Assembly (NCBI RefSeq): GCF_021044685.1
Contig: NZ_CP088014.1
Span: 7,860,001-7,924,000, forward strand
DNA: 64,000 bases
Direction: 5' to 3'
Origin: Bradyrhizobium daqingense
GTDB lineage: Bacteria; Pseudomonadota; Alphaproteobacteria; Rhizobiales; Xanthobacteraceae
Shown here: piece by piece, positions 1 through 8,981 of the stretch
Layout: the number at the start of each line of letters is the position of its first letter
How positions within the stretch are numbered: position 1 is the first letter of the stretch
Translations under genes and position numbers: made by a program
The notes under the pieces: model-generated
Seen by the model: the letters and a program-made list of their open reading frames with translations, nothing else
Told to the model about the DNA's origin: nothing
The model's database searches: none

Positions 1-182
1 TTGCGCCAGCTCCGCCAGTGTCTTGTCTCCTTTGACCGCAGCCAAAGCAACCTTCGCCTTGAATGCCGGATAATGCGTCCGGCGGCTCTTCTTCGTCATC
101 TTCGCTCCTGATTCGCAGCAAGAATCCTCGCCGCTGTCAGGCAGAAAATCCACTCAAGCTACTGTCCGAATTTGCGAGGCCA
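1..182 (-). mobile_element. IS3-family element, 5' end fragment (orfA start and terminal repeat)
   Basis: This stretch is nearly identical to 48684-48864, where the same orfA (helix-turn-helix subunit of an IS3 transposase) is more complete. Here it holds the first codons of orfA on the minus strand, then the leader and the terminal repeat TGGCC(T/C)CGCAAATTCGGACAG, which ends at about 182. The element runs off the left window edge. Its insertion removed the 3' end of hypB, whose frame runs straight into the IS. Confidence 0.8.
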
Positions 183-948
183 GCTCTCTCGATGGTCTTT
201 TCCAAATCGAATTCAAGCAGCGGCGCCAGATCGATCTTGTTGATCACCACGAGGGATGAAGCAGCAAACATATCAGGACATTTGAGGGGCTTGTCTTCAC
301 CTTCCGTAATCGAGAAAACCACGATCTTGCAGGCCTCGCCAAGATCGAAGGCAGCGGGACAGATCAGATTACCGACGTTCTCGATGAAGAGAATGCCGCC
401 TGAAAGCAGGGGCAAGCGGCGATAAGCTCCGCCGATCATTGCAGCATCGAGATGACAATTCTTGCCGGTATTGATTTGAACGGCTGGCACGCCGACAGCC
501 TGAATACGTTCAGCGTCGTTCGAGGTCTGCTGGTCGCTTCGATGACACCGACCGGGCGGCTGCGCTTGAGCTCGGACGCGGCACGGACCAGCAGCGTCGT
601 TTTACCTGCACCGGGACTGGATAAAAGATTAAACACGAGAACGTCATCGGCAAGGAAGAGGGCCCGGTTGACCGCCGCAATCCCATTATTCTTGCCCAGG
701 ATATCGCGCTCGATCTCGATGACCTGCTTTCCGCTCATGCCCCCGACCCTTGAATCAGCCGAGCCGGCGCCGCCGCTCGGAAGCGGCTGTATGCCATGTG
801 CCTGATGGTGGGCCGGCCGGCGAAGAGGAGAATGGCCATCGCAAGAGTCCCGCACATGGTCATTGTATCGCTCGTGGCTCTTCGCATCATTTGTCCTCGA
901 GTGTTTGGTCGTCGGTGTACCTTCCGTGCAGCCGCAAACGGTACACAT
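183..948 (-). pseudogene. hypB: hypB, hydrogenase nickel-insertion GTPase, frameshifted and 3'-truncated
   Basis: HypB is the GTPase that delivers Ni to the NiFe-hydrogenase large subunit. The N-terminus starts MCTVCGC (the CxxCGC Ni-binding type) at 948, overlapping the hypA stop as ATGA. A P-loop (SSPGAGKTTLL) follows. After GVIEA the frame is lost: the expected GDQQTSNDAERIQAVGVPA continues one base out of phase near 535-545, then runs through the INTGKNCHLDA, ENVGNLICPA and NKIDLAP segments. The last 50 or so residues are missing because IS3 sequence begins at about 182. The frameshift is not in a homopolymer. Two independent lesions make loss of function very likely. Confidence 0.85.
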
Positions 949-1289
949 CAATCGATCTCCAGCGCTTTCACGCGCATCTGTTCGCCCGCGGTTACCTGCA
1001 ACTGATAACTGCCGCAGCAAGGACAGCAATCACCCCGGCGTGCAATTTCAACGCTCTTCGAACAGCTCATGCACCAGGCAACGCCCGGTAGTTCAACGAT
1101 ATTAAGCGCGGCGCCTTCGGCAACGGTCCGCATTGCAGCGACAGCAAAGCAGAACCTGATCGCTTCAGGCGCGGCATGACTCAGCGTTCCCAATTCCAAA
1201 CAGACGCTCCGCACCCGCGAAGAGGATCGCTCCCGTACCTTCTCCTCGACGATCTGAATGATCCCCATGCAAATGGCCATTTCATGCAT
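948..1289 (-). CDS. hypA: HypA, hydrogenase maturation nickel metallochaperone
   Basis: This 113-residue protein has the family's usual length. It starts MHEMAICMGIIQIVEE, with the N-terminal MHE nickel ligand, and carries two CxxC pairs (CMSCSK and CPCCGS) that form the structural zinc site. HypA works with HypB to load Ni into the hydrogenase large subunit. The start at 1289 was chosen over an upstream in-frame codon because MHE is invariant and gives the family length. It overlaps the hupK end by a few bases and the hypB start by four, as expected for one operon. The frame is intact, although its partner hypB is broken. Confidence 0.9.
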   Translation of the reverse strand: MHEMAICMGIIQIVEEKVRERSSSRVRSVCLELGTLSHAAPEAIRFCFAVAAMRTVAEGAALNIVELPGVAWCMSCSKSVEIARRGDCCPCCGSYQLQVTAGEQMRVKALEID

Positions 1290-2380
1290 CGTGAAATTCA
1301 CGAAAATTGAGAGTGAACCCGACGCACGGATCCAGCGACGCAATCACCGCGTGGACTGCATCACAGCGCCGCGGAGCTGTCAGCACGGCGCCCTGCAGGT
1401 TCCGTACAAGCGGTCCGCGCTTATGGAAATTCCACTCCGTCGGCGCCAGGAATTCGAAGCGAGATATCCGGCCGTGAGCGTCAAGCTCAACAGCGTGGTA
1501 GAGACGTCCCCTGGCGCATTCGACCGCGGCACGACCGGGCCCAAGCTTATATCTTTCGATAATCCCATGCTCTGCGGTATCCGGCTGAGCGCCGGCCTCA
1601 AGCCAGGCACATAGCCCGGACGATTTCAACTATTCTGGCCATCAGCCGCTCGGCCGCACCGAAGGGTCTCAGCAAGAACCGATCCCGGGTCATTTGGCGC
1701 GCCCAAGGACCCGTCTCGGGCACATGTCCTTCCAGATCCGGACAATCGCAAAACGTCGAATCATCCCCGAGCAATCGCTTCGCGATGTTGAAGTCGTCAG
1801 CAGCGGACAGGAACGAGTATGCTGCCGGAGCCGACTTCAAGCCGGCCTCATGAAGCGCCGCGACGCGAAGCGACAGTGGGCTGCCGGACCTGAGCGCGCG
1901 TCCCTCATTCGGTACGCCCAGCGCGGCCAGCGCCGCCGCGATCCGCGCTGTTGCTTCCCGTTGAGGGGGGGGCACGAGGCTCGCTGGGCGGAGCGAACAA
2001 GCGCTGACAATTCCGACATCAGGGAGCGGATTGCTGCCGCACTGGCGACCTCTAGCGTGAGATGTCCGGCAAATAGGCCCCGTGCCAAATCCATGATGCG
2101 CTCGGTAACGATCAGCGCAATACGATGCTGTTTTTTTTGCGAGGGTGATCACTTCGTCGCGCGCCGTTTCGATCGCGGTCAACAGTGCGGTTTGCTGCGC
2201 AGCGGCACATAACGCGAAGAGCCGCGGCACTGCGTTGAGCAGTGACGAGGCCTGCTTTCCGGCGAATATCCGACCCAGCGGCGGCCGGACTCGCGGCTGG
2301 ATCTCGACCGAGGCGACTACGTCGGCAGCTAGCAATACGCGGACATGGATTTTGTTGCTTGCAGTGAGGTTCATGCGCAA
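1282..2380 (-). pseudogene. hupK: hupK, hydrogenase maturation protein, three frameshifts
   Basis: HupK is a large-subunit-like scaffold for assembly of the NiFe active site. The reading starts at 2380 (MRMNLTASNKI), continues through FAGKQASSLLNAVPRLFALC, and then leaves frame at an 8-base A run (T8 at 2131-2138 on the plus strand). The IVTERIMDLARGLFAGHL segment continues in another frame until a second 8-base run (G8 at 1965-1972), after which the first frame resumes (ATARIAAALAALG). A third shift near 1610-1630 leads into a C-terminus ending DPCVGFTLNF, which echoes the large subunit's DPCxxC region. Two of the three lesions lie in homopolymers and could be sequencing artefacts. Confidence 0.8.
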
Positions 2381-2465
2381 TGCTGCCCCCTCCCCCCGCG
2401 CAAGCTATGATCCATCCGAAGGCGCCGTCTGTGGGATCGCAACTGATGTCGAGTGCCCGAGCGCA

Positions 2466-3394
2466 TCATGTGAAGTACGCCTCGAGAATTTCCTGCACGC
2501 GTCCGGCAGAGTCCTGGAAATCCTCGTCGGCAGCCAACGCAACAATCGGCACGCCCCCGACCTCCACCGTATCAAGGATGATGTTGTCCGTAGAATTGAA
2601 GAACTGCACGGACCAAACATTCCTAGTCCCGGTCGCCTGCACTCTGCAGGCACCGTAGCCCCGCAACATGAGTTGGACGGGTCCGTTGCCCAAGCTTTGC
2701 TGCAGGAATGTCAAGTCGACAACGCTCATTGGCAGTAACGTCAGATTGATGACATGCGCATTCATGCAAAATTGCCAGACGCTGGCCCGCTCGCGTATTT
2801 CGGCCAGCACCGGTTGAACGTTCATCGCGCCATCCGGCGGCGTGTCAATCAGAAGTTCGGTTGATGTCAGGTCAGTTGCGGCACGCCGGACAATCTGCGG
2901 AATCGCTCCAACCTCGACATATTCGTGCGCCGGTTCGGTTCCGATGCGCACGCGCCAGATTCCGGCATGCACGGACTCCCGGATTTGTGCCAAACTGCCG
3001 TCCGGCAACGCAACCACCCGGTCACCTCGCCTTCCCCGAGCAATTCGTCAATCAGCTTGCGCTCGGCATCGCTGAAATTTGCGAGTCCGTACAATTGTGT
3101 CGGATCACCGCTTCTCTGACCCCCAACAGCAGCAGCGACATTTGACATTAGCAGGGCAGCGTTCGGATACTTCCTTGCACGTTCGTCGCAAACCCGCCAA
3201 ACGCGATTGACAAGCGCACTTGTCGCGCCGCGATAGAATACATCGAGAGTTCCAGAACCTGTGGTAAAGCCGCTCGCCGCGCGGCCGGCGCCGCCAGATA
3301 CAACGGGGATCGCTGCTTTCACGATGCGATGTTCCATTGTCTGTGTCGAGGGGTATTGCACTTGCCGGCGTCGGTGCTGCCGGCGAGTGCCCAA
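2466..3394 (-). pseudogene. hupH: hupH, HyaF-family hydrogenase maturation protein, frameshifted
   Basis: The C-terminal half (2466-3017) reads VALPDGSLAQIRESVHAGIWRVR, then the conserved VWSVQFFNSTDN and DSAGRVQEILEAYF blocks of the HupH/HyaF family, which helps assemble the small-subunit Fe-S clusters. The preceding block (AALLMSNVAAAVGG, then ERKLIDELLGEGEV) lies in the next frame and joins near 3010. Upstream of about 3290 the reading no longer resembles HupH, so the true start is uncertain. No hupI (rubredoxin, paired CxxC) or hupJ is present between this gene and hupK, although both are normal in this operon. Confidence 0.7.
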
Positions 3395-3894
3395 AGGATC
3401 GGTGAGGAGATGCGGTTGATCGTGAGCAAACGATCCGGTCTCTTGCCGATCAGGCAGAGTATATTGTTCCTCGGGGATAGGCGCGGCGTCGACAGTCTAC
3501 GCTGGCCGGGCCGGCCGGTCAGTGTGCCACCAGGGCCGCGCGAGGGTGCTTCACTGATCCGCAGAATATGTAGGGGATCAGCCGCCGGCAGCGGCATCAA
3601 GGTCGCCTTCCTGGGAACGTGCGCGACCAGGCGCGCATCGGCGCTAACGCCCTCCACGTCGTCGGACGGAGCGGGCCGTGTCAGAGCATGCTGAGCCGGC
3701 TGCAACTTCATCACACTCCTCTCTGATCATGATCGGTTCTGCCAGCATGGCGGTTAGCAAGGCGCATGCCAATCATCTCTAGGTGCGCGAGTCGCGTTCG
3801 ACCCAACGGCGTAGCGCCTGACGTTGTCCAAGCCGATGGTCCTGCGACTGGAATCCGGTCTATGAACCCCAGCCGGTGCAAGGGAGCGGAAGCG
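3395..3894. other. No recognisable gene where hupG would be expected
   Basis: In bradyrhizobial hup operons hupG (HyaE-type chaperone) lies between hupF and hupH. A 131-codon minus-strand frame (3319-3714) occupies part of the gap, but its sequence does not look like HyaE, and part of it overlaps the hupH 5' region in another frame. I treat it as degenerate or chance sequence. The stretch 3715-3894 shows nothing recognisable. Confidence 0.4.
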
Positions 3895-4185
3895 CTAGCG
3901 TAGGTGCTCCGGCAATTGCGGCTCGTGACCGATCAAGTCCGCAAAGAAGCGATCGCAGCTCTGACCGTTGAGGCTGGCCTCAAGCCCGTCAAGTGCTTTG
4001 CAGATCAGCCTTGCTTCGTTTTCGTCCAGGAGCCGCACTGCGCTGTCGATATGAACGAGCACCTTGGCGCCGGCCCGTACATCAGCGAGCAGCACGACGG
4101 AGATGCGCCGCTGCTCATTGCCATACTCGCATAACGCGGTGACACCGTCGGTCTCGACAATCGTCATTGGCAAGCCAAGGCACAT
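3895..4185 (-). CDS. hupF: HupF, HypC-like hydrogenase maturation chaperone
   Basis: This 96-residue protein starts MCLGLPM, the invariant MC(L/I)GxP motif of the HypC/HupC-type chaperones, in which Cys2 contacts the Fe(CN)2CO precursor or the large-subunit apoprotein. The middle (ISVVLLADVRAGAKVLVHIDSAVRLLDENEA) is the OB-fold core. The C-terminal extension beyond HypC length is typical of HupF, which protects HupL under oxygen. The frame is intact and lies directly after hupD, with only a stop-to-start spacing of a few bases. Confidence 0.9.
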   Translation of the reverse strand: MCLGLPMTIVETDGVTALCEYGNEQRRISVVLLADVRAGAKVLVHIDSAVRLLDENEARLICKALDGLEASLNGQSCDRFFADLIGHEPQLPEHLR

Positions 4186-4187
4186 AA

Positions 4188-4786
4188 TCAGCCGCAGGCC
4201 GCTAGATCGGCTCTGCCTTTCATTTCATAATTCGCATGGTCAATATTGTTCGCCAACAGCCGTTCTGATGCAGGCAGCGGCGCACTCCGCGGTTTTGCCG
4301 GCGAGTCCCACTGCTCTAGGAGCTTACAGGCCAGTCTAATCGCGGGGGGAATCTGAAAGCGCACCGGCGCGGTCAGCGGACCGCCCCAATTCTCCAGATC
4401 CATCGGCTGGCAGCCGATAAGAGCGAGCTCTCGCGGGCGGCGGCCAAGCAAATCGGCCGCGCTCAAGACCTCCTGGAAGCCCATCTGATGCAGGCTCACC
4501 TTCTTGGCCCCCGTGAATTTTGGCACTTCGTCATCTCGTACAAGCTCCAACTGCCCGGGCAGCAATCCATAGTCGATGGCGTCGAACACGATCAGGCAGT
4601 CGGCCCCCTCAAGAAAACTAACGAGGTAGAGCCCCTGGGTGCCGCCATCGAAAACGGTGACGTATCATCGACCGCGTAGCTACGATGAAACTCCTCGACC
4701 GCACGCACACCGAATCCCTCATCGGCCCACAGAATATTGCCAATGCCGAGCACCAAAATCCGCTTTTTCTCTGTTGAATTGAGCAT
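4188..4786 (-). pseudogene. hupD: hupD, hydrogenase large-subunit maturation protease, one frameshift
   Basis: HupD cleaves the C-terminal peptide of HupL after Ni insertion. The N-terminus ILVLGIGNILWADEGFGVRAVE (4786 downward) contains the conserved nickel-binding Glu of LxGNxLxxDEG. After DDT the frame shifts by one base near 4660. The continuation (VFDGGTQGLYLVSFLEGADCLIVFDAID, with its conserved Asp) reads in the frame of 4188-4589 and runs to a plausible C-terminus. Apart from this single indel the gene is full length. Because a protease is needed to activate HupL, this lesion alone would block hydrogenase maturation unless another copy exists. Confidence 0.85.
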
Positions 4787-4820
4787 CCGCTTCCCAGTCA
4801 ATCGCCAAACCAATGCTCAC

Positions 4821-5513
4821 CTACTTGATAGAAGGGAAGCTGCGGCGCGACACGACGTCGTCCCAGAGCACCGCGTAGATGTGGACCAGCGCGAACATCA
4901 CGATCACCCACAGGCCGAGATGATGCCAGGTGTGAAAGTCCTGGCTGTTCGGCCAGAGTGAAAACACCCAGCCGAACACCTTGTACTGCCAGCTGTCAGT
5001 ACCGGCACCTTGCCCGTAAAGTGCAAAGCCGGTGACGACCATGAACGTGATCGTCTGCGTAAACATGAAGAACATTGCTAGCTGAGCAAGGCGGTTGTGC
5101 CCGAGGCCCCTTTCAGGCTCAACCGCAAGGAACGAATACCGGCGAATCTCGTGGTGCAACTCCCGCCAAAAGCACCGGCGCCAAAGCGGCACGCAAAAGA
5201 TCTGCATGGCGTGCGCGTTTCCCATCAAGGCCCAGTAGATACGCAGAAGAAAGCCGGCGCTGAGTACATATCCCGCCGAGAAATGAGCAAAGCGGATATA
5301 GCCGAATAGAAAACCGCCGCTTGCCATTCCCCATATCGCCGGTGTCCCGGTTCCAATAAGATAGCCTGTTAAACTCAGTACCAGAATCGCGGCTGCATTA
5401 GCCCAATGCCAGAGTCGCACCAGCGCATAAATGTGGGCGGTGCCCCCACGGATGCTGCGACCAGCCAGTGCCGCATCGGCGGCGGCAAGAAACTTCTGAG
5501 CCCTGTTCCGCAT
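4821..5513 (-). CDS. hupC: HupC, b-type cytochrome subunit of uptake hydrogenase
   Basis: This is the membrane anchor that passes electrons from HupSL to the quinone pool. The protein shows four hydrophobic segments and heme-ligand histidines in LVRLWHWANA, IRFAHFSAGY, FHTWHHLGLW and ALVHIYAV. I place the start at 5513, four bases after the hupL stop, rather than at the upstream in-frame codon inside hupL, because this spacing fits translational coupling. The C-terminus (SRRSFPSIK) stops about ten residues earlier than I would expect for HupC, a small truncation of unknown effect. Confidence 0.88.
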   Translation of the reverse strand: MRNRAQKFLAAADAALAGRSIRGGTAHIYALVRLWHWANAAAILVLSLTGYLIGTGTPAIWGMASGGFLFGYIRFAHFSAGYVLSAGFLLRIYWALMGNAHAMQIFCVPLWRRCFWRELHHEIRRYSFLAVEPERGLGHNRLAQLAMFFMFTQTITFMVVTGFALYGQGAGTDSWQYKVFGWVFSLWPNSQDFHTWHHLGLWVIVMFALVHIYAVLWDDVVSRRSFPSIK

Positions 5514-5517
5514 GGGC

Positions 5518-7308
5518 CTAACGAACTCTAATTGAGGCCATTTCTTGACCCTCATGACTCATCACGTGCGTCGAGCAAGCCAAGCACGGATCAAAGGAGT
5601 GGATGGTGCGCAAAATCTCCAACGGGCGCTGCGGATCGGCCATCGGAGTGCCGATCAGCGAAGCTTCAAAAGCGCCAATATTGCCGCTTGAATCGCGAGG
5701 AGATCCGTTCCATGTCGTCGGCACGACACATTGATAGTTGTCAATCTTAGCGTCCTTGATCGTAATCCAGTGCCCGAGCGCACCGCGAGGCGCCTCAGTG
5801 AACCCGTAGCCTTTGGCTTCCTTGCGCCAGGTTTCCGGCCTCCACCTGCTGATATCGGCAGTTGCCGTGTTGCCCGCCTTGATGTTGATTACCAGCTTAT
5901 CCTGGAAATGGCGCATCTGATGCGCCGCCCATTGGCATTCGAGCGCCCGCGCCGCAGTACGGCCAAGGGTCGAGAACAGCGCAGTCACGGGAAGATTGAG
6001 CCCCTTGAGCAGTCTCTCGGCGGGCTCCTTGAACTCGGCTTTGCCTTGCGCATAACCGATAATGTATCGGGCCAACGGCCCAACCTCCACGGCGCGGCCG
6101 CGCCATCGCGGCGCTTTGATCCAGGAATATTTGCCGCCTTCGTCGAGTTCTTTAATATCTGTCTTGCTGCCTTTGAGTTTTGGCCCAAGTTCAAAACTCG
6201 GCTCGGTGATACCATCCCAGGGAAGCAGTCCGCAGCAATGGCCGGGGTATTTATACCATGAATGCGCGACGAATTCCTGGATCTGTTCGGGATCACCATG
6301 GTCGATCGGCAATATCTCCTTGAGATTGCCATCAAGAATGACCCCGCGCGGCAGCTTGAAACTCTCGCCGGAACAGTCATTGGCCTTTTCGGGGATATCG
6401 CCATAGGACATCACGCTTTTGCTCGAAAGACCGCCGCCGTGGAGCCAGTCCTTATAGTACGAAAAGATCGCGGCAATGTCGGGCAGATAGACCTGCTCGA
6501 CAAACTCGATCGAACGGTCGATGATGGAGGATATAATGTTCAGTCGCTCCATGCCGATTGCGCCCACCGCTCCGATTCCGTCGATGTTGATCGCGCACGG
6601 CACGCCGCCCACCAGCCAATTTGGATGCGGGTTCTTGCCGCCATAAATCGCTTGGGTTTTGACGATCTCCTTCTGGAAGTCGAGTGCTTCAAGATAATGA
6701 GCTACCGCTATCAGGTTCGCTTCCGGTGGCAGTTTGTAGGCCGGATGCCCCCAATAGCCATTCTTGAACGGACCGAGTTGCCCTGATCCGAAGAATTTGC
6801 CGAGCCGGATCTGTAGATCCTTGAAATAGCCAGGGGATGACAGCGGCCAGGGCGAGATAGATTGCGCCAGTGTAGAGGTCGACTTGGGATCGTCCTTGAG
6901 GGCGGAGACCACGTCGACCCAATCCAACGAATGGAGGTGATAGAAATGTACGAGGTGATCATGCACGAGCAGGCACAGCTGCATGATGTTGCGGATCGAA
7001 TTTGCATTCTCCGGAATCGTAATTCCTAGTGCATTTTCAACCGCGCGCACGGAGGTGAGCGCATGGGTACCGGTGCAGACCCCGCAAATCCGCTCGGTGA
7101 ACGCCCATGCGTCGCGCGGATCGCGCCCACGCAGGATGACTTCGATGCCACGCCAAATCGTCCCGCTTGAGACTGCATTGCGGATCACATTGTCGGAATC
7201 GAGATTAGCTTCGATGCGCAGGTGGCCTTCGATGCGAGTCAGCGGATCGATAACGATTCGCTTGCCGGAACGATCGAGATTGAACCCATTCGGCGTCTGG
7301 ACGGCCAC
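5518..7308 (-). CDS. hupL: HupL, uptake [NiFe]-hydrogenase large subunit
   Basis: A full-length 596-residue large subunit. The two Ni-Fe-binding pairs are intact: RICGVCTGTH (Cys75, Cys78) and DPCLACSTH (Cys575, Cys578). His581 is followed by a 15-residue tail (VMSHEGQEMASIRVR) that HupD would remove. The family blocks IDPLTRIEGHLRIE near the start and HSWYKYPG in the middle are present. The segment HCCGLLPWDG differs from the more usual DETKGLHPWDG, leaving two extra cysteines there. It lies 13 bases after hupS and is transcribed from the hupS promoter. The catalytic subunit itself has no lesion, in contrast to its maturation genes. Confidence 0.97.
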   Translation of the reverse strand: MAVQTPNGFNLDRSGKRIVIDPLTRIEGHLRIEANLDSDNVIRNAVSSGTIWRGIEVILRGRDPRDAWAFTERICGVCTGTHALTSVRAVENALGITIPENANSIRNIMQLCLLVHDHLVHFYHLHSLDWVDVVSALKDDPKSTSTLAQSISPWPLSSPGYFKDLQIRLGKFFGSGQLGPFKNGYWGHPAYKLPPEANLIAVAHYLEALDFQKEIVKTQAIYGGKNPHPNWLVGGVPCAINIDGIGAVGAIGMERLNIISSIIDRSIEFVEQVYLPDIAAIFSYYKDWLHGGGLSSKSVMSYGDIPEKANDCSGESFKLPRGVILDGNLKEILPIDHGDPEQIQEFVAHSWYKYPGHCCGLLPWDGITEPSFELGPKLKGSKTDIKELDEGGKYSWIKAPRWRGRAVEVGPLARYIIGYAQGKAEFKEPAERLLKGLNLPVTALFSTLGRTAARALECQWAAHQMRHFQDKLVINIKAGNTATADISRWRPETWRKEAKGYGFTEAPRGALGHWITIKDAKIDNYQCVVPTTWNGSPRDSSGNIGAFEASLIGTPMADPQRPLEILRTIHSFDPCLACSTHVMSHEGQEMASIRVR

Positions 7309-7321
7309 CGTCGTTACCTCC

Positions 7322-8413
7322 TCAACTCGGCTTGCCTTTGTGGGCAGGGCGATCCGGCCGGTGCCTCAACCGCTTCGCGGCGGTGACCGCCGCGTGGGCA
7401 GCGACCGCTAGCCCCACCACGCCGGCAGCGGCCATGCCGATCTCGTCGGCGTTCTGCTCGATGCCGAACTGCTTGATGGTCGTGAGTCGGTCGTAAAATG
7501 ACCCTTTATCCCAGAAGCCATCTTCGGAGCAGCCGAGACAGCCGTGGCCGGATTGAATGGGAAATGAAACGCCGCCGTTCCACCGAAGGGCCGAACAGGC
7601 ATTGTAGGTGGTTGGTCCCTTGCAGCCCAACTTGTACAAGCAATAGCCCTTGCGTGCGTTGGTGTCGTCCCACTCTTCGACGAATTGACCAGCGTCGAAA
7701 TGGGACCGCCGGTAGCACTTATCGTGAATGCGCTCGGAATAAAACATACTTGGACGCCCTTGGTGATCAAGCTTTGGAAGCTTTCCGAACGTGGTAATGA
7801 AAGTCACGAGGCCGCTCATGACCTCTGCGATCGGCGGGCCCCCGGGCACCTTGATGAAGGGCCTGTTGGTGATTAACTTATCGATCGGCACCGCGCGAGT
7901 CGGATTTGGCTTGGCCGCCTGCACGCATCCCCAGGACGCACACGTGCCCCAAGCGACGATCGCCATGGACTCTTCCGCCATCGACGTGAGCTTTTCAACG
8001 AACGGCTTGCCGCCGTCAATGCAGAACATGCCACCCTCGTTCAAGGGCGGGTTACCTTCAACGGCAAGCACATATCCGCCTTTGTACCTGGCACGGGTTT
8101 CCTCCAGGATGGCCTCAGCCTGGTGTCCTGCCGCCGCCATGATCATATGGTCATAGTCGAGCGAAATCATCGACAGCAGCGCGTCCTTGATCAAGGGATG
8201 AGCCGAGCGGATAAAGCTTTCCGAGCAGCAGGTACACTCAAGCCCGTGCAGCCAGATGACGGGCACTCGCGGTTTGGTTTCCAGGGCGTGCGCAATACTG
8301 CTTGCACCAAGCCCCAAGCTCGCGGCCGTGAAACTGCAGAATTTAAGGAAACTGCGACGCGTGATACCCTGTCGTCTGATCACGCCGTAGAAGGTTTCCG
8401 TTGCATCACCCAT
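7322..8413 (-). CDS. hupS: HupS, uptake [NiFe]-hydrogenase small subunit (Tat-exported)
   Basis: A 363-residue Fe-S small subunit. It has a twin-arginine signal (RRSFLK, residues 19-24) followed by a hydrophobic stretch to AHA. The proximal-cluster motif GLECTCC (Cys60, Cys62/63) follows, with further cluster ligands in GTCASWGCV, the C-terminal GCKGPTTYNACS and GCLGCSEDGFWD. A C-terminal hydrophobic helix (GMAAAGVVGLAVAAHAAV) anchors it in the membrane. I chose the start at 8413 because it directly precedes the Tat signal, carries an upstream AAGG-type ribosome site and lies about 36 bases below the predicted sigma-54 transcript start. Confidence 0.96.
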   Translation of the reverse strand: MGDATETFYGVIRRQGITRRSFLKFCSFTAASLGLGASSIAHALETKPRVPVIWLHGLECTCCSESFIRSAHPLIKDALLSMISLDYDHMIMAAAGHQAEAILEETRARYKGGYVLAVEGNPPLNEGGMFCIDGGKPFVEKLTSMAEESMAIVAWGTCASWGCVQAAKPNPTRAVPIDKLITNRPFIKVPGGPPIAEVMSGLVTFITTFGKLPKLDHQGRPSMFYSERIHDKCYRRSHFDAGQFVEEWDDTNARKGYCLYKLGCKGPTTYNACSALRWNGGVSFPIQSGHGCLGCSEDGFWDKGSFYDRLTTIKQFGIEQNADEIGMAAAGVVGLAVAAHAAVTAAKRLRHRPDRPAHKGKPS

Positions 8414-8460
8414 GAAACCTTCCAAGCGAGTTGTCGCCAGCGTTACGATTGGTGATGTTC

Positions 8461-8476
8461 GGCAAGAAACAAGCCA
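8461..8476 (-). promoter_or_regulatory. Sigma-54 (-24/-12) promoter of hupSLC
   Basis: The minus-strand sequence TGGCTTGTTTCTTGCC has GG-N10-GC spacing with the TGG and TTGC boxes. It lies about 48 bases upstream of the hupS start, so the transcript would begin near 8450. RpoN-dependent hupS promoters are known in rhizobia. Confidence 0.75.
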
Positions 8477-8603
8477 GCAGAGCGAAACACCTGAAAGATA
8501 ACAAGCCACCGCTTTAAGATTTTCGGCTTGTCGAATCCGGCCAGCGTCCCAGAAGCTAGGCCATTGATCTGCTACGCTATTGGTGTCCAGTTTTCGACGT
8601 CGA

Positions 8604-8619
8604 TGTGAGCACTTTAACA
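8604..8619. promoter_or_regulatory. NifA-type upstream activator sequence TGT-N10-ACA
   Basis: The sequence TGTGAGCACTTTAACA is a perfect TGT-N10-ACA. It sits about 130 bases upstream of the -24 element of the hupS promoter, within the usual distance for NifA sites. Together with the sigma-54 promoter it suggests symbiotic (nodule) expression of the hydrogenase. Confidence 0.65.
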
Positions 8620-8639
8620 AATCAAGCCGATCGTTCACC

Positions 8640-8981
8640 GCTGAAGGGAACTACGCTCCTGCAGGCGGCACTCATGATGCCGATTGTTGAATAGAATTGG
8701 TTCAGTCGACGGGCACCACATTGCCCGGCCTCAATCAGACTTGCCGATCGCTGACCAACGGTGCGTTAAAGCGCTCATAATCGAACCTAATGCAGGCAGC
8801 ACGTACCAACGCGGTTGCCGAGCAAGGAACAGAGCCCGCAAGGGACTGAGAATGTGGTGCGCACGTTGGCTTGACTTTAGGTCTGATTTGATCCGATCTG
8901 CCCCTGGTTCCAAGGGGCTCGTCGCCTACGGGGCTGTGCGCGGCGACAGGCTGGACGTTTAGAGCGATCGCCCTGGCAAAC
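8640..8981. other. Intergenic stretch between hupS control region and modB
   Basis: No gene recognised. Short frames on both strands have no family resemblance. No terminator with a clear U-run was seen. Confidence 0.5.

Noticed and set aside
3319..3714. 131-codon minus-strand frame as hupG
   Set aside because: No HyaE/HupG resemblance and it overlaps the hupH 5' region; kept only as an unassigned stretch.
8708..8723. Second sigma-54-like element (GGGCACCACATTGCC, plus strand)
   Set aside because: Aligning the good GGCAC and TTGC boxes gives a spacing one base short, and no gene follows on that strand.
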